Assembly (NCBI GenBank): GCA_003021085.1
Contig: PXRE01000001.1
Location: 62,001 to 126,000, forward strand
From: Halobacteriales archaeon QS_1_68_20
GTDB taxonomy: Archaea; Halobacteriota; Halobacteria; Halobacteriales; PXRE01
Length of the DNA: 64,000 nucleotides
Direction of reading: 5' to 3'
In this document: positions 37,793 through 44,831 of the stretch, piece by piece
Position numbering within the stretch: position 1 is the first letter of the stretch
Layout of the letters: each line of letters opens with the position of its first letter
Notes under the pieces: model-generated
Seen by the model: the letters and a program-made list of their open reading frames with translations, nothing else
Told to the model about the DNA's origin: nothing
Databases searched by the model: none
Made by a program: the position numbers and the translations under genes

Positions 37793-37850
37793 AAATCCGA
37801 ATCCAAAGTCGTCCCGAAACAAGCCGAATGGCTGGTCGACATTCGGATTT
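37793..37850. repeat. 10-bp inverted repeat between DUF655 and rsmA
   Basis: AAATCCGAAT (37793-37802) and its exact reverse complement (37841-37850) are separated by 38 nt, and the second arm runs into TTTTCC. It lies 120-180 bp after the DUF655 stop and before the rsmA TATA-like GTTTTCAC. It could be a 3'-end hairpin of the upstream transcript or a binding site. Confidence 0.5.
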
Positions 37851-37903
37851 TCCGACGACAAGGAGTAGACGACGTTTTCACTTTCGACCACCTTTGCCCC
37901 CGT

Positions 37904-38743
37904 ATGAGAGACCCCGACGCCCTCCGCCGCCGCGCGTCCACACCCGGCGACCCGGACCGCGACCAGCACTTCCTCGTGGACGACCGCGTCCTCGACCGCC
38001 TGCCTGGGTATCTCCCGGAGGACGCCGACAGAGATTACCTCCTCGAAATCGGCGCAGGCACGGGTGCCCTCACCGACCGCCTGCTGGACGCGGGCGACCA
38101 CGTCACGGCCGTCGAGCGCGACCCCGACCTCGCGGCGTTCCTGCGAGAGGAGTTCGCCGACGAGATTGCGGCCGACCGCCTCACGGTCGTCGAGGGTGAC
38201 GCCCTCGAAATTTCGCTCCCCGAGTTCTCGGCCTCCGTCTCGAACCTCCCCTACGGCGCCTCAAGCGAGGTCCTGTTCCGACTCCTGCCCGAGAAGCGGC
38301 CGCTGGTCCTCATGCTCCAGCAGGAGTTCGCCGAGCGGATGGCCGCGGAACCGGGCACCGCCGAGTACGGACGCCTGTCGGTCGCCGCCCAGCACTACGC
38401 CGACGTCGAGGTGGTCGAACCGGTCCCACCGGAGGCGTTCGACCCGCAACCGGCCGTCGACAGCGCCGTCGTCCGGACGACGTCCCGGAACCCGGACTAC
38501 GAGGTGGACGACGAGGATTTCTTCCTCCGGTTCGTCAAAGCGCTGTTCACCCAGCGGCGCAAGACCGTCCGGAACGGCATCAGGAACACCGCCCACATCT
38601 CCGGACTGGACCACCCCGACGCCGTCGTGGACTCCGCTCCCGAGGAACTGCTGAGCAAACGCCCGGACGCCGTCACGCCCGCCGAGTTCGCGGAACTGGC
38701 GGCGGTAGCGACCGACGCGGGATTCGACGACGGGGAGCGATGA
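37904..38743 (+). CDS. rsmA: rRNA small-subunit adenine dimethyltransferase RsmA/KsgA
   Basis: 279 residues from ATG 37904. This enzyme dimethylates two adjacent adenosines near the 3' end of 16S rRNA. Motifs visible: QHFLVDDRVLDRLPGYLPED, then LEIGAGTGALTDRLLD (SAM motif I), VTAVERDPDLAAFLREEF (II), VVEGDALEISLPEFSASVSN and NLPYGASSEVLFRLLPE (catalytic NLPY). The C-terminal helical domain follows (FFLRFVKALFTQRRKTVRNG). It overlaps the next gene by ATGA (38740-38743). Confidence 0.96.
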   Translation: MRDPDALRRRASTPGDPDRDQHFLVDDRVLDRLPGYLPEDADRDYLLEIGAGTGALTDRLLDAGDHVTAVERDPDLAAFLREEFADEIAADRLTVVEGDALEISLPEFSASVSNLPYGASSEVLFRLLPEKRPLVLMLQQEFAERMAAEPGTAEYGRLSVAAQHYADVEVVEPVPPEAFDPQPAVDSAVVRTTSRNPDYEVDDEDFFLRFVKALFTQRRKTVRNGIRNTAHISGLDHPDAVVDSAPEELLSKRPDAVTPAEFAELAAVATDAGFDDGER

Positions 38744-39360
38744 CGGGCGACGCCGACGACGGTGGGACGGGCGAGGATTCCAGGGAGCGACTGGCCGACC
38801 GTCGTGGCGTCGAGCGCGCGGTGTACCCGCCGTCGGAGGACTCGGGACTGCTCGCGGGGGCCGCCGTCGACGCGGTCGAACCGGACTGGCGGGTTCTGGA
38901 AGTCGGCACCGGGTCCGGGTGGGTCGCGGAGAAAGTGCGCGAAACGACGGGCGCGGAGGTCCTCGGGTCGGACCTCAATCCCGTGGCCTGCGAGCAGGCG
39001 CGCGAACGGGGCGTCCCCGCGGTCCGGGCGAACCTGGTCGACCCGTTCGAGGCGAGTGTGTTCGACGCCGTCCTGTTCAACCCGCCGTACCTGCCCACCC
39101 CCGAGGGAGCCGAGTGGGACGACTGGATGGAACGGGCGCTCTCCGGCGGGGAGTCCGGCCGGGACGTGGTGGACCCGTTCCTGGCGAGGGTGGGGCGGGT
39201 CCTCGCACCGGACGGCGTCGTCCTCCTGCTGGTCTCCAGCCTGACGGACGTCGACGCAGTGCGGGAGCAGGCGACAGCGGAGGGCTTCACCGCCGAGGAG
39301 GTCGCCGAGGAATCGTATCCGGCCGAGCGACTGGTCGTCCTCCGACTCGCGGCCCACTGA
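38740..39360 (+). CDS. HemK/PrmC-type (Mtq2-like) methyltransferase
   Basis: 206 residues. SAM motif I is VLEVGTGSGWVAEKVRE, with SDLNPVACEQARERG (motif II). The catalytic NPPYLPTPEGAEWDDWMERA carries NPPY, the fingerprint of N-glutamine/adenine methyltransferases. In archaea and eukaryotes Mtq2-type proteins modify the GGQ glutamine of release factor aRF1. The YPPSEDSGLLAG start is standard in these archaeal genes. It is translationally coupled to rsmA. Alternative targets such as other proteins cannot be excluded. Confidence 0.9.
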   Translation: MTGDADDGGTGEDSRERLADRRGVERAVYPPSEDSGLLAGAAVDAVEPDWRVLEVGTGSGWVAEKVRETTGAEVLGSDLNPVACEQARERGVPAVRANLVDPFEASVFDAVLFNPPYLPTPEGAEWDDWMERALSGGESGRDVVDPFLARVGRVLAPDGVVLLLVSSLTDVDAVREQATAEGFTAEEVAEESYPAERLVVLRLAAH

Positions 39361-39415
39361 TCGTCCCCGGCATCGACAGGGCCGTATAATAACCAGTGGG
39401 TATTTTCGAAATCAG

Positions 39416-39423
39416 AAATATTA
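39416..39423 (+). promoter_or_regulatory. TATA box for the methionine synthase genes
   Basis: AAATATTA centred about 31 bp before ATG 39452, suggesting a leaderless mRNA. Further AT-rich runs (TATAATAACC near 39384) lie upstream. Confidence 0.5.
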
Positions 39424-39451
39424 AGGACTCGAATCCCGAACGGTGGATCAC

Positions 39452-40477
39452 ATGACAGAACTTGTAGCCACGACGCCGGGTCTGTGTCCCCTGCCGGACT
39501 GGGCGAAGGCGGACCTGGCAGACCTGAAGGGCCACCAGAAACACGACCTCGTCAGCGGCGACGAGGGCGAGGAGATCACGGCCGTATACGACGACGTCCG
39601 GGAAGAACTGGTCGACCTGCAACAGTCTGCGGGGCTAGACCGCGTCGTCGAGGGGCAGGCCAGGTGGGACGACATGCTGGCACACCCCCTCGCGGTCCAC
39701 GACGAGGTCGAGACCCGTGGCATCGTGCGATACTACGACAACAACAACTTCTACCGCAACCCGGTGGTGAAGGGCGAACTGGACGCCGACGGCGACGTGG
39801 CCGCGGAACTGGAGGCCGCCGCTCCGCTGACCGACGACCGCCAGGCGGTGCTTCCCGGGCCGTACTCGCTGGCGGACCTGGCGACCGACGAGCACTACGG
39901 CGACGACGACGAGTTCCTGGGTGCCGTCGCGGACTTCCTCGCGGGTGAGGCCGGGGCGTTCCCCGACGTGGAGACGCTGTTCCTGCTGGAACCGTCGCTG
40001 GTCACGAGTCCCCCGGACGCGGACGCGGACGGCCTCCCGGGCGTCGGCCCCGAGCGCGCCAGCGAAGCGGTCGACGCCGTCGCGGGCGCCGTCGACGCCG
40101 ACGTCGTCATCCACGGCTACTGGGGCGTCTTCGAGGAGCGCACCCACGCGTTCCTGCTGGACACCGACGCCGACGCGCTAGGCTACGACCTCGTCTCGGA
40201 CCACGAGGGTGCGGCCTACCTCGTCCAGGAGTACGGCACTAACGACGACCTGGCGCTGGCGCTGGTCGACGGCCAGAACACGAAACTGGAGTCGGCCGAG
40301 ACCGTCGCCGAGCGCGTCGAGTGGTTCCAGGAGCAGACGCCCGTCTCCGGGTACGAGACCATCCACGCCACGCCGAACACGGAACTGTTCTACCTGCCGA
40401 CCAACCGCTTCGAGGAGAAGCTGTCCGTGCTCGCGGAGGGCGCTCGCCTGGCCGAGACCCAGGAGGTGAAAGCATGA
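39452..40477 (+). CDS. metE1: MetE-like protein 1 (homologue of methionine synthase N-terminal part)
   Basis: 341 residues from ATG 39452. It is one of the two adjacent methionine-synthase-type proteins of haloarchaea. TTPGLCPLPDWAKADLADLK at the start, RWDDMLAHPLAVHDEVETRG, VRYYDNNNFYRNPVVKGEL, then LPGPYSLADLATDEHYGDD and DVVIHGYWGVFEERTHAFL fit the UROD/MetE barrel. The canonical zinc ligands are not obvious here, so it may act with MetE2 as partner rather than alone. A 29-codon ORF starts at its ATGA stop overlap and bridges to metE2. Confidence 0.85.
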   Translation: MTELVATTPGLCPLPDWAKADLADLKGHQKHDLVSGDEGEEITAVYDDVREELVDLQQSAGLDRVVEGQARWDDMLAHPLAVHDEVETRGIVRYYDNNNFYRNPVVKGELDADGDVAAELEAAAPLTDDRQAVLPGPYSLADLATDEHYGDDDEFLGAVADFLAGEAGAFPDVETLFLLEPSLVTSPPDADADGLPGVGPERASEAVDAVAGAVDADVVIHGYWGVFEERTHAFLLDTDADALGYDLVSDHEGAAYLVQEYGTNDDLALALVDGQNTKLESAETVAERVEWFQEQTPVSGYETIHATPNTELFYLPTNRFEEKLSVLAEGARLAETQEVKA

Positions 40478-40563
40478 CTTCTCATAGACGTTCCGGTTCG
40501 CTTCGCTGCACGGGCTGCGACTATCAACGTCACGCTCACCTCCACGGGGGGTGGTTCGCGTGA
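40474..40563 (+). CDS. 29-residue Cys/His ORF bridging metE1 and metE2
   Basis: ATG 40474 overlaps the metE1 stop as ATGA, and its TGA overlaps the metE2 GTG as GTGA (40560-40563). It encodes MTSHRRSGSLRCTGCDYQRH and a short tail with AHLHGG. C12-x2-C15 and H20, H22, H24 could bind a metal. No family is known to me. In related genomes metE1 and metE2 usually abut, so this may be a tiny accessory protein, a coupling ORF, or an insertion. Confidence 0.45.
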   Translation: MTSHRRSGSLRCTGCDYQRHAHLHGGWFA

Positions 40564-41672
40564 CCCGCGAACAGTTCCGACCCGAGGACCACCCCAACGA
40601 CCACTTCCTGCTGACGACCGTCGTCGGCAGTTACCCCAAGCCGAAGTGGCACGACCGCGCCCGCGAACTGCACGAGGTCGACGACACCGGGGAGACGTCG
40701 ACGGTCACGACCGTCCGGAACCCCCAGGACTGGCCTGACTTCGACGAGGACGCCTGGGAGGAGGCCAAAGACGACGCCGCCCGCATCATCACGAAGGAAC
40801 ACGAGCGGGCAGGACTGGACGCCGTCGTCGACGGCGAGATGCGGCGCAACGAGATGGTCGAGTACTTCGCCCACCGGATCGACGGCTACGAGTTCAACGG
40901 GCCAGTGAAGGTCTGGGGCCACAACTACTTCGACAAGCCCTCCGTCGTCGACGAGGTGGCCCGCACCGAGCAGTGGCTCGTCGAGGAGTACGAGTGCACC
41001 TCGTCGGTGGCTTCTCGCCCCGTCAAGGTCCCGATCACCGGCCCGTACACCCTGGCGCGGTGGAGTTTCAACGAGGTCTACGAGGACACCCGCGAACTGG
41101 CCGTCGAACTCGCGGACCTGGTCAACGAGGAGATCGAGCAACTGGTCGAAGCGGGTGCGCGGTACGTCCAGATCGACGAACCGGCGCTGGCCCAGAAACC
41201 CGACGACCACGCCATCGTCGGCGAGGCCCTGGAGCACATCGCCGCCGACGTGCCCGACGACGTCCGCATCGGCCTGCACGTCTGCTACGGCGACTACTCG
41301 CGCATCTACCCCGAGGTGCTGGAGTTCCCCATCGACGAACTCGACCTCGAACTCTGCAACGGCGACTACGAGCAACTCGACGTGTTCGAGGATCCGGAGT
41401 TCACGAAGGACCTCGCGCTCGGCGTGGTCGACGCCCACGTCGCCGAAGTCGAGTCCGTCGAGGAGATCGAGGAGAACATCAAGAGAGGCTTCGAGGTCGT
41501 GCCACCCGAGCAGTTGACCGTCTCCCCGGACTGCGGCCTGAAGTTGCTCCCCCGGACGGTCGCCTACCGGAAGATGGAGAACCTCGTGACCGCCGCCCGC
41601 GAGGTGGAGGCGAAACTCGACGCCGGCGAAATCGAGGTCCCGGCCGCCAAGGAGACCGTTAGCGCCGACTGA
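40560..41672 (+). CDS. metE2: Methionine synthase, catalytic core (MetE2)
   Basis: 370 residues from GTG 40560. VVGSYPKPKWHDRARELHE at the start, VDGEMRRNEMVEYFAHRIDG, VKVPITGPYTLARWSFNEVY, YVQIDEPALAQKPDDH and the metal-binding strands IGLHVCYGDYSRIYPEVLE (His and Cys ligands) and SPDCGLKLLPRTVAYRKMEN (last Cys) define the cobalamin-independent MetE core. It transfers a methyl group to homocysteine. Archaeal versions lack the bacterial N-terminal half and may use a corrinoid or folate donor. The gene is coupled through the 29-codon ORF to metE1. Confidence 0.93.
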   Translation: MTREQFRPEDHPNDHFLLTTVVGSYPKPKWHDRARELHEVDDTGETSTVTTVRNPQDWPDFDEDAWEEAKDDAARIITKEHERAGLDAVVDGEMRRNEMVEYFAHRIDGYEFNGPVKVWGHNYFDKPSVVDEVARTEQWLVEEYECTSSVASRPVKVPITGPYTLARWSFNEVYEDTRELAVELADLVNEEIEQLVEAGARYVQIDEPALAQKPDDHAIVGEALEHIAADVPDDVRIGLHVCYGDYSRIYPEVLEFPIDELDLELCNGDYEQLDVFEDPEFTKDLALGVVDAHVAEVESVEEIEENIKRGFEVVPPEQLTVSPDCGLKLLPRTVAYRKMENLVTAAREVEAKLDAGEIEVPAAKETVSAD

Positions 41673-41684
41673 TCGGGTGACCGG

Positions 41685-43355
41685 TCAGGCCGCCGTGCTC
41701 GCCGTCGCGTCGGCCGCCGGGAGGTGGAGTCGCACCACGCTGCCCCGGGGTTCGTTGTCTTCGATTTCGAGGCTCCCTCCAGCCACGCGAACGACCCACT
41801 GTGTGATCCACAGGCCCATCCCGCTACTGTGGGTCAACTGGGACTCGCTCTCGTCGGCGAGCACCGCCCGCTCCGTCGACGGGATGCCCGGGCCGTCGTC
41901 GGCGACTTCGACGGTGACGGTATCGCCGTCCCGCTGGACCGACAGTTCGACCCTGGGCGTCGGCCCGTCGTGGTGTTCGACGGCGTTCTCGACCAGTTCG
42001 TCCAGGACCTCCGTGATCGCGCCGGGACAGTTCGCTGGGGCGGACCGGGGACCGGCGAACCGTACGACGCCCTCGTCGACCGTCTCCACGACGCTCCGGG
42101 CCTCGGCCGCGAGGTCGACGACCTGGTCGACCGGGCCGTCGAGCAGGCGGTCGACGTTCCTGGCGCCTTCGCTGTAACCCGCGATCCGGTCGGCCGCTCG
42201 TTCGATCTCCGCGGCGGCGTCGGCGAGGTCCGCGTCCGCCTCCCGGACCTGCCGGGCGTAGCCCTTGATGATCGTCGTCTCGGTCCGGACGTTGTGCCGG
42301 AGCACCCGGTCCAGCACGTCGAGTCGCTGGCGACGGAGGACCTTCGCGGTCGTGTCGTGGAGCGAGACGAGGTGCCCGGCGGGCCGGTCCTCGTCGACCA
42401 GGGGCGTCACCTGGACGTCGAAGTAGCGCTCGCGTCCGTCGGTCTCGATCACGACCTGTTCGCCGCGTCGGTCGGCGGCGTCGTCGAGCAATCCGGCGAC
42501 CGACGGGAGGTGATCCGCGAGGGTGACGCCGCCCACGTCGTCGCCGTCGAACAGCGGCGTGGCGGCCTCGTTGTGGTCGACGACCACGCCGTCGCCGTCG
42601 ACGATCAGGACCGGGTCGGTGAGTTCCTCCACGAGCGTGTCCCTGGCCATCACCAGCGAGACCGGGATGCGGTCGAACAGTCGACCCCAGTAGACGGCCC
42701 ACGTGAGCAAGACGCCGGTGGCCGCGAGCGCGTACGGCGTCAGTTCGAGCCCCGGCACCGGCGTCATGCCGGCCAGGGCGAGGATGTCGGCGACGCCCGG
42801 GATCAGGGCAGCGAGCACGAGCGCGGCCGCGCGACTCCGCGAGAGCGTCGGGTTCGTCACCGCGAGGATGATCAGCAACACGCTCCCGAGCATGACCAGC
42901 AGGAACGCGTACCCGATGTGGATCAGTGTCGCCGGTAGCAGTTCCGGATTGACGATCGTCAACCCCGCGACTCGCTGGATCGGCGCTCGCAGCCACAGCA
43001 ATCCGTGGAGGTGGTTGGTCTCGACCAGCACCGAGAACGTCACGGGTTCGGCGAGCAGGAGACCGATCCAGCGGCGGTTGAGCACGGACTCGAACCCGCT
43101 GTACCGCAGGACGAATACGATCCACACGACGGGCACGAAGGCGCTGATGACGACCGAAGCTTCGGAGGCGGCACGAGTCAGGGCCGGACTCCTCAGCCAG
43201 ATGCTCGCGCCGTACGTCCAGCACCACAGCGTGATCTCCACTAGCAGTATCGACAGCTCGGTGGCGCCGGGCACCTCCCGGTTTCGCCAGGCGTAGACGC
43301 CCAGGGCGCCGTTGATCGCTCCGGTGACGAGTAGCGTGACCACGTACGGGTTCAT
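41685..43355 (-). CDS. Seven-TM sensor histidine kinase with PAS domain
   Basis: 556 residues. The first 230 residues form seven hydrophobic helices (7TM histidine-kinase N-terminal type). A PAS domain follows at about 250-345 (LTDPVLIVDGDGVVVDHNEA; DVQVTPLVDEDRPAGHLVSL). The phosphoacceptor helix is LDVLDRVLRHNVRTETTII, with His in the R-H-N motif used by haloarchaeal kinases. The ATPase domain has VLDELVENAVEHH (N box), VEVADDGPGIPSTER (G1) and SSGMGLWITQWVV (G2). No receiver is attached. The partner may be elsewhere; the orphan receiver at 16955 is a candidate, without evidence. Confidence 0.93.
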   Translation of the reverse strand: MNPYVVTLLVTGAINGALGVYAWRNREVPGATELSILLVEITLWCWTYGASIWLRSPALTRAASEASVVISAFVPVVWIVFVLRYSGFESVLNRRWIGLLLAEPVTFSVLVETNHLHGLLWLRAPIQRVAGLTIVNPELLPATLIHIGYAFLLVMLGSVLLIILAVTNPTLSRSRAAALVLAALIPGVADILALAGMTPVPGLELTPYALAATGVLLTWAVYWGRLFDRIPVSLVMARDTLVEELTDPVLIVDGDGVVVDHNEAATPLFDGDDVGGVTLADHLPSVAGLLDDAADRRGEQVVIETDGRERYFDVQVTPLVDEDRPAGHLVSLHDTTAKVLRRQRLDVLDRVLRHNVRTETTIIKGYARQVREADADLADAAAEIERAADRIAGYSEGARNVDRLLDGPVDQVVDLAAEARSVVETVDEGVVRFAGPRSAPANCPGAITEVLDELVENAVEHHDGPTPRVELSVQRDGDTVTVEVADDGPGIPSTERAVLADESESQLTHSSGMGLWITQWVVRVAGGSLEIEDNEPRGSVVRLHLPAADATASTAA

Positions 43356-43517
43356 GTTCTCTCCCCTCGGAGTGCGGCCCCCCAGTGTGACGTGTCAACG
43401 GATGTCAGTTACTTCAAGTTTGTCCGTAGAAACGTTCCCGGTTCGTCGAAGGAAAACCGGCCGCGGCGACGCGAGGTCCCACGGACGCCCGGCCGCTCGC
43501 TCGGCGCGGGGAACCGC

Positions 43518-44341
43518 TCACTCCTTTCGCGCCCGGAGGGAGAAGGTCAGCGGCAGGTCGACCGGCACCTCGTCGGGGAGCCACCACCGTCCGTCCTCGT
43601 CCTCCTCCATGTCCGGGAACGTGCGGAAGCACGACCAGGGGTACTCGTGGCGGAACTCGATCCGCAAGTCCCGCGCTGTCAGGGCGCTCGTGGCCGCACG
43701 CAGCGAGTGCTGGTACTGGACGGACTTGGTGTGCTCGAAGTCGGCGTCGAGGCCGGCGTAGCTCCACTCGGCGTCGACCCGGATCGGCTCCTCCCGGAAG
43801 TACGAGTGGCTCCACTCGCCGAACGTCGCGCCGCCGGGACCGACGTCCTGGAAGCAGCCAGCGACCGGGTGAATCTCGGCAACGTAGAGGTGCCCGCCGG
43901 GACGCAGGTGGTCGGCGAGCACGCCGGCCAGGCGTCGAGGTCGTCGAGCCACCCGAGGACGCCGAACGAGGTGAAGACGACGTCGAACTCCCGGTCCATG
44001 TCGAGTTCGAGGACGTCGCACTCGACGAACTCCGCGTTCTCGATGCCGGCCTCCGCGGCCAGGCTCCGGGCCCGCTCGACCGCCACCTGCGAGAAGTCGA
44101 CGCCGACGACCTCGTCGCACTCGCGTGCCCACGAGAGCGTGTCCAGCCCGAAGTGGCACATCGGGTGCAACAGGTCCGTCCCGCCGTCGACGACGTCGGC
44201 CAGTTCTTCCCGTTCGAGGGGGTATAGCGACGACTCGCCGTCGAGGAACCCCTCGACGTCGTAGTAGTCGGTGTCGGGGTGGACCGCGGCGCGCTCGTCC
44301 CAGGTCTCGCGGTTGACCTCGCGGGGGTCGCGGTCGGTCAT
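43518..44341 (-). pseudogene. SAM-dependent methyltransferase with a frameshift
   Basis: From ATG 44341, the first 137 codons carry a class I methyltransferase start: ETWDERAAVHPDTDYYDVEG, LLHPMCHFGLDTLSWARECD (motif I variant), GVDFSQVAVERARSLAAEAG and VVFTSFGVLGWLDDLDAW. The frame then fails at about 43928. The family continues one frame over (AGVLADHLRPGGHLYVAEIH, then FREEPIRVDAEWSYAGLD and DLPLTFSLRARKE, stop 43518). TGGGCC instead of TGGCC would restore reading, giving about 274 residues. The substrate is unknown. Either a real pseudogene or a base missing in the assembly. Confidence 0.8.
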
Positions 44342-44456
44342 ACGCAGAGCAGTCGACCCTCGCGCAAGTGCTTACCGGGAGCGTGGGACGCGGTCGCAGG
44401 GGCGAATAGGGACCGGCGACTGGCCCTTAAGTACGCCACAGGAGTATATAAGTGAC

Positions 44457-44831
44457 TCAGACGACGCCCCTGACGAGCGATCCGAGCGCCGGCAGAACGA
44501 GTGCCGACCCGACGGTCACGTACGCCGCCGGCGTCAGCGCGAGCAACTCCCCGGCGGACATCGCAGGCGCGGTGAGGACGAACGCCGTGAGAACGAAGAC
44601 GCCGAAGCCCCCCGCGCCGACGACGGCCCACCGCAGGCGGGCACTGACCAGGCCGACGAGCGCGCCACCGACGGCGAGACCGACCCAGTGGACGGAGGCG
44701 GCAAGCAGTCCGAGAACGGCGGCGGCCGCGAGCGCGATCCGTCGGCGGCCCGGGTCCGCGCGCACGTCTTCGAGGCTGTCCGAGACCCAGTGCCACGCCG
44801 ACGACTCGCCGCCCGTCTCGTCGCCGCTCAT
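44457..44831 (-). CDS. Small integral membrane protein of unknown function
   Basis: 124 residues from ATG 44831, which overlaps the stop of the penicillin acylase gene as ATGA (44828-44831). An acidic cytoplasmic N-terminus of about 30 residues (DETGGESSAWHWVSDSLEDV) is followed by three to four hydrophobic helices (IALAAAAVLGLLAASVHWVG; WAVVGAGGFGVFVLTAFVLT; AYVTVGSALVLPALGSLV). No family is recognised. Translation coupling suggests it works with, or is regulated together with, the acylase. Confidence 0.8.
   Translation of the reverse strand: MSGDETGGESSAWHWVSDSLEDVRADPGRRRIALAAAAVLGLLAASVHWVGLAVGGALVGLVSARLRWAVVGAGGFGVFVLTAFVLTAPAMSAGELLALTPAAYVTVGSALVLPALGSLVRGVV

Noticed and set aside
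39425-39440. tRNA-like GACTCGAATCCCG near the metE promoter
   Set aside because: It looks like a T-loop piece but no acceptor, D or anticodon stems can be built around it.
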